NCBI RefSeq assembly: GCF_008641105.1
Contig: NZ_VTTI01000002.1
Span: 145,505-209,504, forward strand
From: Halopseudomonas salina
Lineage (GTDB): Bacteria; Pseudomonadota; Gammaproteobacteria; Pseudomonadales; Pseudomonadaceae
Direction of reading: 5' to 3'
DNA length: 64,000 bases
The notes beneath the pieces are model-generated. The model was not told the origin of the DNA. It saw only the letters and a program-made list of their open reading frames with translations, and ran no database searches. A program made the translations under genes and the position numbers. Shown in pieces: positions 34,361-45,971 of this stretch (its first letter is position 1; every line of letters starts with the position of its first letter).

Positions 34361-35367
34361 AACAGAAATCTCCTGATAGCAGAATCACTCTGGCTGCTGG
34401 CCCATAAATCTTCGAAGGTACCCTGCCAGCGTCTGACCTGGTCTGGACTGTTATACCGGATGAAGCCCTCGCGGCGAATCGATCGCGGCAGCATCAGGAC
34501 CCCGCTGTCATCCACAAGCATATAGACCTGTGGTCCCTTGAGGCGTTCAGGATGCTGTTTGCGAATCTGCAGCAAGCTGGGGAATCTGTGCATCAGGTTG
34601 ACCAGAGAGTGGCCTTGGAGGAAAGGTTTGGTAGCTTCATGCAACAGAATCTGAACGCGGGCCTTGGGTTGACGAGCCACCAACTGCTCGACCGCGTCGA
34701 TAACCTCGCGCCTGTTGAATAGCCACACGGCCTGATCGGCGGCATAGATGAATACACGGCGGCGGGCCTGTGCAAGCATCCAGAGCAGATGGTCCTGTGT
34801 CTGCTGCTCGTCTATTTCTATAAGGTCGCGATGCTCCCCCAGTTGCCAGGTCAGATTCAACTCGCGCGTGACGGCCGCAGCCTCTTGCGGGTTGTGAATA
34901 CTGAAACGCCCTGGGGAGACGAACTCAATGGGCGGCATGTCGTTGCAGGGGTTGTCGCGACGCATGGCATAGTGCGCAATACCTGCTTCCAGATATTCCG
35001 CGGAACAGACCTGAAAGCCCAGCCGCCGATAGAACTCAAGCGCATAGCTCTGCGCCGAGAGCAGCAGGGTATGCATTCCGAGCGCCTGGGCGTGCTCCAT
35101 GACGGCGAGCATGAGTGTCTCGCCCAGATTGCGGCCACGCCACTCTTGCAGGATGGCAACCCGGCCGATATGACCGTCATCAAGTAGTCTTGCCGTGCCG
35201 ACAGGCTCCTGATCACAGGTGAGAAGAAAATGAGTGGCAACGGGATCGTCCGAATCCCATTCAAGCGATTCGGGGATCTGCTGTTCAATAATGAAAACGG
35301 CCCTGCGAATATCACGCAGGGCCTCGGTGGTGTGCCAGTCAACTACCTGAACTTCAATCTCATTCAT
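34357..35367 (-). CDS. GNAT acetyltransferase fused to a C-terminal PLD-like domain
   Basis: A 336-residue protein. Residues about 1-145 are a GNAT domain with the acetyl-CoA loop (RVAILQEWRGRNLGETLML) and ALEFYRRLGFQ. The remaining about 190 residues carry no acetyltransferase motif; HLLWMLAQARRRVFIYAADQAVWLFNRREVIDAVEQLV, RVQILLHEATKPFLQGHSLVNLM and the final RRWQGTFEDLWASS resemble a phospholipase-D-like fold without the HKD pair. Two adjacent ATG codons exist (35370 and 35367); the second has better spacing from GGAGG. It overlaps both neighbours, so translation of the three is coupled. Substrate unknown. Confidence 0.8.
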   Translation of the reverse strand: MNEIEVQVVDWHTTEALRDIRRAVFIIEQQIPESLEWDSDDPVATHFLLTCDQEPVGTARLLDDGHIGRVAILQEWRGRNLGETLMLAVMEHAQALGMHTLLLSAQSYALEFYRRLGFQVCSAEYLEAGIAHYAMRRDNPCNDMPPIEFVSPGRFSIHNPQEAAAVTRELNLTWQLGEHRDLIEIDEQQTQDHLLWMLAQARRRVFIYAADQAVWLFNRREVIDAVEQLVARQPKARVQILLHEATKPFLQGHSLVNLMHRFPSLLQIRKQHPERLKGPQVYMLVDDSGVLMLPRSIRREGFIRYNSPDQVRRWQGTFEDLWASSQSDSAIRRFLL

Positions 35368-36535
35368 CATCTCCCTCCAGCAGGAGGTCCCCTTTAGTCA
35401 ATAGCTGCTCCAGCAGGGTCCATGCCTCCTCGTCAGCCTGCCAGCCAAGCAGGGTTTCGCTATCAAAATAGTCGTTGTTACAGACTAGTTGAACAAGAGG
35501 CAACAGGGTAGCTGGCAACAGACAGTGTTCACCGCTGGCAAACAGCAGCAGGTGATCATCTGCTTCCAGACGGTAGGCCAGCCGGGCGCTGGGGTTTCGC
35601 ATCAGTCCATAACCATTGCGGAGTTCCTCCAGCAGAGTGCCGGCCGGTAGCTCCTGTGGCTGGATCAGCTCTGGGTAGCGTGGCTCAGTCATGTGCCTGC
35701 CGAACCAGGCGGCCAAAGCGGACTTGTCGTTGACCAACTCAAGGACAATGTTCTTGAGTCGTTCGATGCTTTGATCATCTATGGCGGCCGGGTCGGCGAC
35801 GGGTGTGGCATCTGGATCGCCATAGCGTTGGCTGTCACCCAGATACTGACCCAGAAAGTCAGTGAAATGCAGCAATATGTCCTGGTGGCTGGGCGCCCGG
35901 AAGCCGACGGAGCAGGTCATGCACTCATCCTCGGCTATTCCGTAATGAGCTACGCCAGGCGGAATATAGAGCATGTCGCCTGGCTCCAGTACATACTCCT
36001 GCAGCTCCTGGAAGTCACTGAGAATGCGTAGATCGGGATGGTCGAGCAAGGGGCTCTGATCATCGCAGTTCTGGCCGATCTTCCACCGGCGGCGGCCATG
36101 GCTTTGCAGCAGGAAAACGTCGTAGTTGTCGTAATGCGGCCCTACACTGCCACCAGGGGCCGCATAGCTGATCATGACGTCATCCAGGCGCCAGGTCGGC
36201 AGGAAAATGAACGCTTTCATCAGCTCTGCCACTTCCGGCACAAACTGGTCCACAGCCTGGACCAGCAGAGTCCAGTTCTGCTCGGGCAGGGTCTTGAAGT
36301 CGTCTTCGCTGAATGGGCCGCGGCGGAGTTCCCAGGGGGTGGCGCCCTGGGTCAGCACAATTCTGGATTCGACCTCTTCTTCCAGAGCCAGCCCGGCCAG
36401 CTCATCGGGCGAAAGGGGGTTGTCCAGCTCTACAAAGGCCTGACGAATGAGCAGGGGTTTTTTCTGCCAGTATTCGCGCAGAAAAACGTCCGGGCTTATG
36501 CCGCCCAGCAGGGCGGTAGGGTGCGGCAGAGACAT
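35360..36535 (-). CDS. roxA: RoxA/YcfD-type cupin oxygenase (ribosomal protein uL16 arginine hydroxylase)
   Basis: A 391-residue JmjC/cupin-4 protein. The Fe(II) site HxD is in GPHYDNYDVFLLQSHGRRRWKIG, and the third histidine lies near YIPPGVAHYG. The N-terminus LREYWQKKPLLIRQAF is typical. RoxA (YcfD) uses 2-oxoglutarate and oxygen to hydroxylate an arginine of ribosomal protein uL16. It is the first of three overlapping genes and lies 30 bp after purB on the same strand. The assignment is by family similarity and synteny. Confidence 0.88.
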   Translation of the reverse strand: MSLPHPTALLGGISPDVFLREYWQKKPLLIRQAFVELDNPLSPDELAGLALEEEVESRIVLTQGATPWELRRGPFSEDDFKTLPEQNWTLLVQAVDQFVPEVAELMKAFIFLPTWRLDDVMISYAAPGGSVGPHYDNYDVFLLQSHGRRRWKIGQNCDDQSPLLDHPDLRILSDFQELQEYVLEPGDMLYIPPGVAHYGIAEDECMTCSVGFRAPSHQDILLHFTDFLGQYLGDSQRYGDPDATPVADPAAIDDQSIERLKNIVLELVNDKSALAAWFGRHMTEPRYPELIQPQELPAGTLLEELRNGYGLMRNPSARLAYRLEADDHLLLFASGEHCLLPATLLPLVQLVCNNDYFDSETLLGWQADEEAWTLLEQLLTKGDLLLEGDDE

Positions 36536-36565
36536 GGGTCAGACCTTGTTGAGTGATTGAAGCCG

Positions 36566-37987
<1,422 letters not shown>

Positions 37988-38866
37988 TCAGCCGGCTTTG
38001 GCCCGGGTGCCGGGCAGGAAGATGCTGATCATGGTTGAGGCAAATATGAGAGCGGCGCCAATCCAGGAAGAAAGACCGGGCATCTCACCCCAGAGGAACC
38101 AGGCGAAAATGCCGGAAAAGACAATCGCCAGATAGCTCAGGGGCCCGATTTTTCCGGGCGGTGCGAGGCTGTAGGCACGTGACATCAGTAGCTGACTGAC
38201 AGTGGCCACCAGGCCAATTGCCACCAGCATGCCCAGCTGTCTGGAGTCCAGGGGTTGCCAGGCCCAGAGCAAAGGAATGGCTGACAACAAAGAGGAGAAC
38301 AGGGCGAAATAGAATACGATCCGGGTGGCCGGCTCGGTATTGCTCATTGCGCGGATGGATACAAAGGCACAGGCCGCGAGCAAGCTGGCTCCCACGCCGG
38401 CAAGAGCGTTGGGGTCGAACAGCGCTCCCGAGGGTTTGGCGACCAGCAACACGCCGGCAAAGCCCAGCAGAACCATGAAGATCATGCGTAAAGTCAGTGA
38501 TTCGCGAAGCCACCACCAGGCCAGGAGTGGTGTGAATACCGGCGCGGCGTAGGTGAACAGCATCGCGTCGGCCAGGGGCAGGTGGGCGATTGCATAGAAA
38601 AAGCAGTACATGGCGCCCAGGCCGAAGAAAGTACGCAGAAAGTGGCTGCGCAGGTGGTGGGTACGGAAGGGGCCGAAGCCCTTGACCAGTATCATTGGCA
38701 GAAAGAACAGCACGCCGAGCAGATTGCGAAAGAACACCACGTTTTCATTATTTACCGTGGTTGATACTTCGCGTATGAGGATACCCATCAGCGCAAACAT
38801 AAGCGCTGAGCACGCCAGCAGAATCGCACCTTTGCGTGGCTGGTCAAGCCTGACCAGCTCAACCAT
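37988..38866 (-). CDS. EamA/DMT-family membrane transporter
   Basis: A 292-residue protein with ten hydrophobic helices in two EamA repeats (first about 12-140, second about 150-285). It contains the typical segments [27 protein letters not shown] and [32 protein letters not shown]. It is a probable metabolite exporter with unknown substrate. The frame is open to 39148 but that part is antisense to hflD coding; the ATG at 38866 overlaps the hflD stop by 8 bp. Inserted here between hflD and purB, which are usually adjacent. Confidence 0.87.
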   Translation of the reverse strand: MVELVRLDQPRKGAILLACSALMFALMGILIREVSTTVNNENVVFFRNLLGVLFFLPMILVKGFGPFRTHHLRSHFLRTFFGLGAMYCFFYAIAHLPLADAMLFTYAAPVFTPLLAWWWLRESLTLRMIFMVLLGFAGVLLVAKPSGALFDPNALAGVGASLLAACAFVSIRAMSNTEPATRIVFYFALFSSLLSAIPLLWAWQPLDSRQLGMLVAIGLVATVSQLLMSRAYSLAPPGKIGPLSYLAIVFSGIFAWFLWGEMPGLSSWIGAALIFASTMISIFLPGTRAKAG

Positions 38867-39479
38867 TGAGTACCGACCGGGTGGCTTCCAGTAGTTTCTT
38901 GCGGGCGATGAGCAACTGCCAACGATGCCCCCCGAGCTGCCGCCACAACCTGGCAGAGCGGATTCCCGCAAGAAGCAGGGCCCGGATCCGGTTGGCAATA
39001 TCCGGCTGCTGCAGGTAGCGCATATCACCATGCACCTGAATGCGTAGCCGCAGTGTGCTGAGGGTGTCCTGGTAAATACTTCCGAGCGAGGCTGCAACGT
39101 TGTCGTGCATGATGCCGAAATGTTCAACCTGTGAGTTGGCCTGCTCAAGTCGTTGACCGAGCACGCTGAGCATGTCGTCGCGTTTGCTCAATTGCCGTTC
39201 CAGGGTCAGAAGATTCATGCTGTAACGCAAGGCATCGCGTTGCAGGGACGCGGTATCACGCTCAAGCATGGCTTGCAGGGCCTGGATACCACGGCGGATG
39301 TCGTGGTGAGATCCGCCGTAGACTGCGATGACGTCATCAGGGGAGCGATTGAGGATGCTGCCCAGAAGGCAGGTGACCGGGCCTTCGCTGACCTGACCGG
39401 TGCGCGCCAGTTTGTCCACCTGAATGGCTGCTTCAAAAATCGCACCAAGGGCTATTACCTGCTCTTCGGCGTTGGTCAT
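38859..39479 (-). CDS. hflD: HflD homologue
   Basis: A 206-residue HflD family protein ([28 protein letters not shown] at the N-terminus, then [22 protein letters not shown]). In E. coli HflD is a peripheral membrane protein known for affecting lambda CII stability; its cellular role is unclear. It overlaps mnmA by 4 bp (ATGA) and the EamA gene by 8 bp, showing operon organisation mnmA-hflD-eamA-purB. Confidence 0.92.
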   Translation of the reverse strand: MTNAEEQVIALGAIFEAAIQVDKLARTGQVSEGPVTCLLGSILNRSPDDVIAVYGGSHHDIRRGIQALQAMLERDTASLQRDALRYSMNLLTLERQLSKRDDMLSVLGQRLEQANSQVEHFGIMHDNVAASLGSIYQDTLSTLRLRIQVHGDMRYLQQPDIANRIRALLLAGIRSARLWRQLGGHRWQLLIARKKLLEATRSVLNG

Positions 39480-40606
39480 GCTGCGTCCTTATCAAATGCC
39501 GGAACGGCGGTTTCGATCACGCCACCACCCAGGCAGACATCGCCCTGATAAAGCACCACGGATTGTCCCGGAGTCACGGCGCGCTGAGGTTCATCGAAAC
39601 GAATCAGGTAGCCGTCGGTTGTCCGCTCGAGTGTGCAGTCCTGGTCGGGCTGGCGATAGCGGACCTTGGCAGTCAGGCGCAACGGCGCGGATACCTCGAG
39701 TTCATTGACCCAGTAGATGGCCGAGCAGCCCAGCGCGCTGGAAAACAGGCGAGGGTGATCATTCCCCTGGCCGACCACCAGCACATTGCGCTGCAGATCC
39801 TTGTCCAGAACGTACCAGGGGTCATCGCTCGCGCCCTGCAGACCGCCGATACCCAGACCCTGACGCTGCCCTATGGTGTGATACATCAGGCCGTGGTGTC
39901 TGCCGATAACCTTACCTTCGGTGGTTTCTATATCACCGGGCTGGGCCGGAAGGTATTGTTTGAGAAAGTCGCTGAACCGACGCTCGCCGATGAAACAGAT
40001 ACCGGTGGAGTCCTTCTTGCGTGCGGTTGCCAGTTCGTACTTTTCGGCGATACGCCGCACCTCGGGCTTTTCCAGTTCACCTACCGGAAAGAGTGTGCGC
40101 GTGATCTGTTCGGCACCGACCGCGTGCAGGAAGTAGCTCTGATCCTTGTTGGTATCCAGGCCACGCAACAGCACAGTCTGGCCGTTCTGTTCGTCACGAC
40201 GCACATAATGGCCGGTGGCAATAAGGTCTGCGCCGAGCATCAGGGCGTAATCGAGAAACGCCTTGAACTTGATTTCCCGGTTACAGAGGATGTCGGGGTT
40301 GGGTGTGCGGCCAGCCTTGTATTCCTCCAGAAAATGCTCGAATACGTTGTCCCAGTACTCAGCGGCAAAATTGGCGGTATGCAATTTGATGCCCAGGCGA
40401 TCACTGACGGCCTGGGCATCATCCAGGTCCTCGCGGGCGGTGCAGTATTCGGTGCCGTCGTCTTCATCCCAGTTTTTCATGAACAGGCCTTCAACCTGGT
40501 AGCCTTGCTCAAGCAAAAGGGCTGCAGAGACGGATGAATCCACACCTCCAGACATACCGACGATCACGCGGGTCTGGGCAGGTGATTTGCTAGCTGAGAT
40601 AGTCAT
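39476..40606 (-). CDS. mnmA: MnmA tRNA 2-thiouridylase
   Basis: A 376-residue tRNA-specific 2-thiouridylase that makes s2U34 in tRNA for Lys, Glu and Gln. The PP-loop [16 protein letters not shown], the two catalytic cysteines ([14 protein letters not shown] and [14 protein letters not shown]) and the conserved [14 protein letters not shown] segment are visible. It follows a Nudix gene with a 1-bp gap. This nudJ-mnmA-hflD-purB set is the same as in E. coli. Confidence 0.96.
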   Translation of the reverse strand: MTISASKSPAQTRVIVGMSGGVDSSVSAALLLEQGYQVEGLFMKNWDEDDGTEYCTAREDLDDAQAVSDRLGIKLHTANFAAEYWDNVFEHFLEEYKAGRTPNPDILCNREIKFKAFLDYALMLGADLIATGHYVRRDEQNGQTVLLRGLDTNKDQSYFLHAVGAEQITRTLFPVGELEKPEVRRIAEKYELATARKKDSTGICFIGERRFSDFLKQYLPAQPGDIETTEGKVIGRHHGLMYHTIGQRQGLGIGGLQGASDDPWYVLDKDLQRNVLVVGQGNDHPRLFSSALGCSAIYWVNELEVSAPLRLTAKVRYRQPDQDCTLERTTDGYLIRFDEPQRAVTPGQSVVLYQGDVCLGGGVIETAVPAFDKDAA

Positions 40607-40607
40607 C

Positions 40608-41042
40608 TTAACGAAATAGGTCCAGTGAATGATGAGGCTTGGTGATGTAGTCGACTATACAGTCCAATACTAGGGGGCTGCGCAGGTCCGCGCTGCGTGC
40701 GCGCACCTCGTCCAGCGTCATCCAGAGTGCACGAACAATTCCCTCGTCCAGCTCCATCTCGGGATGTTCCTCCAGCAACTGACCCGCAAAGCAGCTGCGT
40801 TGATAACAGATGCCATTGGCGGCCTTGAATAGATAGATACCCAGCACGCTGGTAATCTCGACAGTGCAGCCGGTTTCTTCGAGAACTTCGCGCCTGGCAG
40901 CGTTAATAAGACTTTCGTCTTCTTCCAGATGACCGGCTGGCTGGTTTAAAACTAGCCGCCCGTCACGGTGTTCCTCTACCATCAGAAATCGGCCTTGATT
41001 CTCGATTATGGTGGCAACAGTCACGTGGGGTATGAAACGCAT
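40608..41042 (-). CDS. nudJ: Nudix hydrolase, NudJ-like
   Basis: A 144-residue Nudix hydrolase with a complete Nudix box ([23 protein letters not shown], matching Gx5Ex7REUxEExGU). NudJ acts on nucleoside tri- and diphosphates and on HMP-PP. The ATG at 41042 is chosen because AGGAG is seven bases upstream; an upstream ATG at 41066 is possible. It heads the mnmA operon and is divergent from icd, with the operator-bearing gap between. Confidence 0.9.
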   Translation of the reverse strand: MRFIPHVTVATIIENQGRFLMVEEHRDGRLVLNQPAGHLEEDESLINAARREVLEETGCTVEITSVLGIYLFKAANGICYQRSCFAGQLLEEHPEMELDEGIVRALWMTLDEVRARSADLRSPLVLDCIVDYITKPHHSLDLFR

Positions 41043-41179
41043 GTAGGGCTCCTGAGCAGGGTGCATAGGTTAGCCTATATCTACAGCAGAGGTGAAACAC
41101 ACTACCCGTCCGATGGTATGAGCTGACTGGATTTGGTGGTAAAAAAGACTAGGATTCCTGAACACGGACAAGTAGTGGC

Positions 41180-41198
41180 TATGTAGTGACACTACATA
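41180..41198. promoter_or_regulatory. 15-bp RccR-type operator 1 upstream of icd
   Basis: The core TGTAGT-GAC-ACTACA (41182-41196) is a perfect 15-bp palindrome that extends to a 19-bp palindrome TATGTAGTGACACTACATA. The 3-bp spacing matches the 15-bp site type that I recall being described for RccR at aceE, rather than the 28-bp type at aceA. It lies about 200 bp upstream of icd. Confidence 0.75.
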
Positions 41199-41294
41199 AT
41201 AGGCCGGACATTGCCGACAGGTTGGTAAAAGGGCGTAAAGAGTGTTTCCAGATAATGAAGAACTCGCCTATCCACCGAAAAGGGCGTGACTTTT

Positions 41295-41309
41295 TGTAGG
41301 AAAACTACA
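41295..41309. promoter_or_regulatory. 15-bp RccR-type operator 2 upstream of icd
   Basis: TGTAGG-AAA-ACTACA, with one deviation in the left half-site, again with a 3-bp spacer. The flanking T and A extend the symmetry to TTGTAG...CTACAA. Its centre is 113 bp from that of operator 1 and about 100 bp before the icd start. Confidence 0.68.
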
Positions 41310-41399
41310 ACAATGTGCGCCATCAGTACTACCGTATTCTCTGATCTCGGGTTACCCCGCGGGATCATTCATGACAACGACAACTTAACGGAGTCAACA

Positions 41400-42659
41400 A
41401 TGGGATACCAAAAGATCCAGGTGCCGGCTAGCGGCGACAAAATTTCCGTAAACGCCGACCAGTCCCTCAACGTGCCAGACAACCCGATTATTCCTTACAT
41501 CGAGGGAGACGGGATCGGCGTCGATATTTCACCAGTGATGATGAAGGTAGTCGACGCAGCAGTTGAGAAGGCCTATAACGGCAAGCGCAAGATCTCCTGG
41601 ATGGAGGTTTTTGCTGGTGAGAAAGCTACTCAGGTCTATGATCAGGATACCTGGCTGCCGGAAGAGACCCTGCATGCAGTAAAGGATTATGTTGTTTCTA
41701 TCAAAGGCCCCCTTACTACTCCGGTAGGTGGCGGGATCCGCTCCCTGAACGTTGCCCTGCGTCAGCAGCTTGACCTGTATGTGTGTCAGCGTCCGGTTCG
41801 CTGGTTTACCGGCGTACCTAGCCCCGTGAAGAAGCCGGGCGACGTCGACATGGTCATCTTCCGTGAAAACTCCGAAGACATCTATGCAGGCGTTGAATTC
41901 AAGGCCGGCACCCCTGAAGCCAAGAAGGTGATCAAGTTCCTGCAGGAAGAGATGGGCGTAACCAAGATCCGCTTCAGCGACATGTGCGGTATTGGCGTAA
42001 AGCCGGTTTCCGAGGAAGGCACCAAACGGCTGGTACAGAAAGCACTGCAGTACGCCGTAGACAATGACCGCAAGTCAGTAACGATCGTGCACAAGGGCAA
42101 CATCATGAAGTTCACCGAAGGTGCCTTCAAGGAATGGGGCTACGAAGTGGCTCGTGACGAGTTCGGTGCCGAATTGCTTGATGGCGGTCCCTGGATGCAA
42201 TTCAAGAACCCGAAAACTGGCCGCAATATCGTAGTCAAGGACGTGATCGCCGATGCGATGCTGCAGCAGATCCTGCTGCGTCCGGCTGACTACGATGTGA
42301 TCGCCACCCTGAACCTGAACGGCGACTACCTGTCCGACGCGCTTGCTGCAGAAGTTGGCGGTATTGGTATCGCTCCGGGTGCAAACCTGTCTGACACCGT
42401 GGCCATGTTCGAAGCTACCCACGGCACTGCGCCCAAGTATGCTGGTCAGGACAAGGTAAACCCCGGTTCACTGATCCTGTCTGCCGAGATGATGTTGCGC
42501 CACATGGGCTGGATTGAAGCTGCTGACCTGATCATCAAGGGCACAGAAGGCGCAATCGCCAACAAGACGGTTACTTATGACTTCGAGCGTTTGATGGACG
42601 GCGCTACGCTGCGTTCGTGCTCCGAGTTTGGTGACGACATGATTGCCAGCATGGGCTGA
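41400..42659 (+). CDS. icd: NADP-type isocitrate dehydrogenase
   Basis: A 419-residue homodimeric isocitrate dehydrogenase, close to E. coli Icd. It oxidises isocitrate to 2-oxoglutarate and competes with AceA. The phosphorylation-site segment [26 protein letters not shown] is present (serine used by AceK in E. coli). [11 protein letters not shown] and the nucleotide-site region [20 protein letters not shown] also appear. The ATG at 41400 with CGGAG is chosen over the opening at 41286. In P. aeruginosa icd is divergent from the monomeric idh; here idh is replaced by nudJ. Two operators lie upstream and a terminator downstream. Confidence 0.96.
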   Translation: MGYQKIQVPASGDKISVNADQSLNVPDNPIIPYIEGDGIGVDISPVMMKVVDAAVEKAYNGKRKISWMEVFAGEKATQVYDQDTWLPEETLHAVKDYVVSIKGPLTTPVGGGIRSLNVALRQQLDLYVCQRPVRWFTGVPSPVKKPGDVDMVIFRENSEDIYAGVEFKAGTPEAKKVIKFLQEEMGVTKIRFSDMCGIGVKPVSEEGTKRLVQKALQYAVDNDRKSVTIVHKGNIMKFTEGAFKEWGYEVARDEFGAELLDGGPWMQFKNPKTGRNIVVKDVIADAMLQQILLRPADYDVIATLNLNGDYLSDALAAEVGGIGIAPGANLSDTVAMFEATHGTAPKYAGQDKVNPGSLILSAEMMLRHMGWIEAADLIIKGTEGAIANKTVTYDFERLMDGATLRSCSEFGDDMIASMG

Positions 42660-42682
42660 AATACCCAGGCAGTGCAATAATG

Positions 42683-42713
42683 ACAAGGCCGGCTAATGCC
42701 GGCCTTGTTGTTT
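42683..42713 (+). terminator. Rho-independent terminator after icd
   Basis: Hairpin ACAAGGCCGGC TAAT GCCGGCCTTGT followed by TGTTT, 24 bp after the icd stop. Nearly symmetric, so it may also serve the convergent cspD gene. Confidence 0.85.
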
Positions 42714-42737
42714 CTGCTTTCTGGCCTCCAAGGGGAG

Positions 42738-43010
42738 TCAGTGTTGCGCGGCATGTGCCTCTTCTGTTCTGCTTTCACTCTCGGGACGAATACCGGGCTC
42801 CGCCACCTCATGTGACTGAATATTGACCGCATGCAGCCCCTTGGGGCCCTGAATAATCTCGAACCGAACGGGTTGCCCGGCCTTCAAAGTCCGGTAACCG
42901 TCCATCTGAATTGCTGAGTAATGAGCAAAGAGGTCTTCATCCCGGCCTTCGGCTATAATGAAGCCAAACCCTTTGGCGTTATTGAACCATTTCACCTTGC
43001 CGTATTGCAT
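42738..43010 (-). CDS. cspD: CspD-like cold-shock-domain protein
   Basis: A 90-residue protein. Residues 1-66 are a cold-shock domain with both RNA-binding motifs (KGFGFI and DLFAHYSAI); the remaining about 24 residues are an acidic, charged tail. This matches CspD, a single-stranded nucleic-acid-binding replication inhibitor in stationary phase. The ATG at 43010 is chosen over upstream openings. It is divergent from clpS; in pseudomonads cspD, clpS and clpA are neighbours. Confidence 0.91.
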   Translation of the reverse strand: MQYGKVKWFNNAKGFGFIIAEGRDEDLFAHYSAIQMDGYRTLKAGQPVRFEIIQGPKGLHAVNIQSHEVAEPGIRPESESRTEEAHAAQH

Positions 43011-43217
43011 GCCACATCCCTCGTGCTGCCCCAGGTTGGGGGTTTTGTGTTCGCGGTGTTGAGCTGCTTGGCGCTGTAGTGGTAACAGATGACCGCCGTG
43101 CAATGCTCGTTTACACTTTTTAACACTGAATCAAAGTAAGTCAAGTCAGCCTCTGGCAAGCTGAGTAGTAGCTCACAGTTTGTCACCGGGCTTTTATCCA
43201 ATAGCCTGTAATCAGCG

Positions 43218-43589
43218 ATGTTTCTCATGTTTGCAATGACCAATTATCAACTAACCTTGAACCAGAGACCGGACGATCCAGAACACGAGGATGACTCCGG
43301 TCTGGCGGTGGAGACCAGCAAGCCGGAGCTCAAACCGCCTTCACGCTACCAGGTCGTCATGATGAATGATGACTACACCCCGATGGATTTTGTCGTAGAA
43401 GTGCTTGAAACATTTTTCTCTCTTAACCGAGAGGCAGCTACACAGATCATGTTGAGGGTCCATACTGAAGGAAAGGCGGTCTGTGGGGTCTTTACCCGCG
43501 ATATCGCGGAGACCAAAGCCGCACAGGTCAATGAATATGCCAGGGAATGCCAGCACCCGTTGATATGTCAGATTGAACGGGAAGCGTAA
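43218..43589 (+). CDS. clpS: ClpS adaptor
   Basis: A 123-residue adaptor that delivers N-degron substrates to ClpAP. The conserved core ([24 protein letters not shown], then [33 protein letters not shown]) includes the [10 protein letters not shown] segment that lines the N-degron pocket. The start is uncertain: ATG codons at 43218, 43227 and 43236 all lack a good ribosome site, and all give only different flexible N-termini. clpA follows 34 bp downstream. Confidence 0.93.
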   Translation: MFLMFAMTNYQLTLNQRPDDPEHEDDSGLAVETSKPELKPPSRYQVVMMNDDYTPMDFVVEVLETFFSLNREAATQIMLRVHTEGKAVCGVFTRDIAETKAAQVNEYARECQHPLICQIEREA

Positions 43590-43623
43590 CAAAGCGGCCA
43601 CGGCCGCATGATGAGGTGGCACC

Positions 43624-45891
43624 ATGCTCAATAGAGATCTCGAGATCACCTTGAATCTGGCGTTCAAGGAAGCGCGCAACAAGCGGCATGAGTTCATGAC
43701 CGTAGAGCACTTGTTGCTCGCGTTGCTGGATAATCACGCCGCCATAGATGTTTTGCGGGCCTGCGGTGCCGATATCGAGCGCCTGCGCCGGGAGTTGGTC
43801 GAATTCATCGACTCCACCACGCCGCTGATCCCGAAACAGGATCATGAACGTGAAACCCAACCCACGCTTGGCTTTCAGCGCGTTTTGCAACGGGCGGTTT
43901 TCCATGTTCAAAGTTCCGGAAAGGGTGAAGTCAGTGGCGCTAACGTGTTGGTCGCTATTTTCAGCGAGCAGGAAAGCCAGGCGGTTTTCTTTCTCAAGCA
44001 GCAGCAGATTGCCAGGATCGACATAGTCAACTTCATCTCCCATGGGATCTCCAAAGTGGGCGGGGAAGCTGATCAGGTTCCGCCGGACAGCGAGAGTATT
44101 GATGACGAGGGGGGCGAGACGGTTGGCAATACCAATCCCCTCGATGCGTACGCCACTAACCTTAATGAGCAGGCACGGCTGGGGCGGATTGATCCATTGG
44201 TAGGACGCGCCCACGAAGTGGAACGTGTCGCGCAGATTCTGGTCCGCCGCCGCAAGAACAACCCGCTGCTGGTAGGCGAAGCCGGCGTGGGTAAAACCGC
44301 CATTGCCGAGGGTCTTGCCAAGCGTATCGTTGATGGTGAGGTGCCCGATATTCTCTCTGAAGCGGTTGTCTACTCGCTGGACTTGGGCGCGCTGTTGGCG
44401 GGGACCAAATATCGGGGGGACTTCGAGAAGCGCTTCAAGGCACTTCTGAAGGCGCTCAAGAAGCGGCCGCAAGCCATTCTTTTCATTGATGAAATCCATA
44501 CGATTATCGGTGCTGGTGCTGCCTCGGGCGGTGTCATGGATGCCTCGAATCTGCTCAAACCGCTGCTGACATCCGGCGAAATGCGCTGTATAGGTTCAAC
44601 GACCTATCAGGAGTTCCGCGGTATCTTCGAGAAGGATCGGGCATTGGCACGGCGTTTCCAGAAAGTGGATGTGATCGAACCCTCTGTGGAAGATACCATT
44701 CAGATTCTCAAGGGCCTGAAAAGCCGTTTCGAGGACCACCACGGCATTGGTTATACCGATGAAGCGCTCAGATCTGCTGCGGAACTCGCTTCACGTTATA
44801 TCAACGACAGACATATGCCGGACAAGGCCATCGACGTGATTGACGAGGCGGGCGCTTATCAGCGGCTAAAGCCTGTTTCGGAGCGTCCGGCTGTGATCGA
44901 CGTGGCAGAGGTGGAAGCCATCGTTGCCAAGATCGCGCGTATTCCTCCCAAGCATGTCTCTTCCAGTGACAAGGAGCTACTGAAGAATCTGGAACGCGAC
45001 CTGAAGCTAGTGGTTTTCGGCCAGGATGAGGCCATCGATTCGCTGGCTTCAGCCATCAAGCTGTCTCGTGCCGGGCTTAAATCCGCTGACAAGCCGGTGG
45101 GATCCTTCCTGTTTTCGGGTCCAACGGGTGTTGGCAAGACAGAAGTTACCAGGCAACTGGCAAAGAGTCTTGGCGTCGAGTTGCTGCGTTTTGACATGTC
45201 CGAGTACATGGAACGGCACACGGTATCGCGTCTCATCGGTGCCCCTCCGGGCTACGTGGGATTCGATCAGGGTGGTCTGCTGACAGAGGCCGTGACCAAG
45301 AATCCTCACTGTGTACTCTTGCTCGACGAAATCGAGAAGGCACATCCTGAGGTTTTCAACCTGCTGCTGCAGGTAATGGATCACGGCACCCTGACGGACA
45401 ACAATGGGCGTAAGGCGGATTTCCGCAATGTGATCATCGTGTTGACTACCAATGCCGGGGCGGAATCGATGGCTCGTGCTTCAATTGGTTTTACTCAGCA
45501 GGATCACAGTACCGATGCCTCCGAAGTGATCAAGAAAACCTTCACGCCGGAGTTCCGTAACCGCCTGGACACCATTATCCAGTTCGGACGTCTTACCCAT
45601 GACAGCATCAAGTTCGTCGTCGACAAGTTTCTTACCGAGCTACAAGCCCAGTTGGAAGATAAGCATGTTCTTCTGGAGGTCGATGAAAGGGCTCGAGACT
45701 GGCTTGCCGAACATGGCTATGACCCATTGATGGGAGCTCGCCCTATGGCGCGGCTAATTCAGGACAAGATCAAACGGCCTCTGGCCGAGGCGATCCTGTT
45801 CGGGGAATTGGCAGATCATGGCGGTACCGTCAACATCAGCTGCAGGGACAACGAGTTGGTGCTCGACGTGCTTGAGGAGGAAATGGCCTGA
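43624..45891 (+). CDS. clpA: ClpA ATPase of ClpAP protease
   Basis: A 755-residue AAA+ unfoldase with a ClpN domain (about 1-140, [24 protein letters not shown]), two ATPase modules with Walker A motifs GEAGVGKTA and GPTGVGKTE, and a C-terminal D2-small domain. An IGF/L-type ClpP-binding loop (SIGFTQQD region) is visible. It unfolds substrates for ClpP, with ClpS as adaptor. Good ribosome site (GAGGTGG). It ends with a terminator shared with xthA. Confidence 0.96.
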   Translation: MLNRDLEITLNLAFKEARNKRHEFMTVEHLLLALLDNHAAIDVLRACGADIERLRRELVEFIDSTTPLIPKQDHERETQPTLGFQRVLQRAVFHVQSSGKGEVSGANVLVAIFSEQESQAVFFLKQQQIARIDIVNFISHGISKVGGEADQVPPDSESIDDEGGETVGNTNPLDAYATNLNEQARLGRIDPLVGRAHEVERVAQILVRRRKNNPLLVGEAGVGKTAIAEGLAKRIVDGEVPDILSEAVVYSLDLGALLAGTKYRGDFEKRFKALLKALKKRPQAILFIDEIHTIIGAGAASGGVMDASNLLKPLLTSGEMRCIGSTTYQEFRGIFEKDRALARRFQKVDVIEPSVEDTIQILKGLKSRFEDHHGIGYTDEALRSAAELASRYINDRHMPDKAIDVIDEAGAYQRLKPVSERPAVIDVAEVEAIVAKIARIPPKHVSSSDKELLKNLERDLKLVVFGQDEAIDSLASAIKLSRAGLKSADKPVGSFLFSGPTGVGKTEVTRQLAKSLGVELLRFDMSEYMERHTVSRLIGAPPGYVGFDQGGLLTEAVTKNPHCVLLLDEIEKAHPEVFNLLLQVMDHGTLTDNNGRKADFRNVIIVLTTNAGAESMARASIGFTQQDHSTDASEVIKKTFTPEFRNRLDTIIQFGRLTHDSIKFVVDKFLTELQAQLEDKHVLLEVDERARDWLAEHGYDPLMGARPMARLIQDKIKRPLAEAILFGELADHGGTVNISCRDNELVLDVLEEEMA

Positions 45892-45925
45892 GCGCCTAAT
45901 TTCGAGTAGCTGGTTGTTCAGGTTA

Positions 45926-45959
45926 AAGAAGGCCCCGCTAAAGCGGGGCCTTTCTGTTT
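45926..45959. terminator. Bidirectional terminator between clpA and xthA
   Basis: Hairpin AAGGCCCCGCT AAAG AGCGGGGCCTTT-type (arms about 45929-45939 and 45941-45952) with a T-rich tail on the plus strand and A-rich upstream side. It lies between convergent genes. Confidence 0.85.
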
Positions 45960-45971
45960 TCGTATTGGTAG

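Larger units (their letters stand above)
41043..41399. other. nudJ-icd divergent intergenic region
   Basis: 357 bp without a gene. It holds two 15-bp pseudo-palindromes of the same half-site type as the aceA operator (41182-41196, 41295-41309) and the icd ribosome site (CGGAG). No strong sigma-70 pair is obvious; TTGCCG (41211) with CGTAAA at 17-bp spacing is weak. Confidence 0.6.

Noticed and set aside
38867..39148. Upstream extension of the EamA gene
   Set aside because: It is antisense-frame reading within hflD; the ATG at 38866 starts at the expected first helix.
39563..40537. Long plus-strand open frame (324 codons) antisense to mnmA
   Set aside because: Opposite a complete MnmA; compositional shadow.
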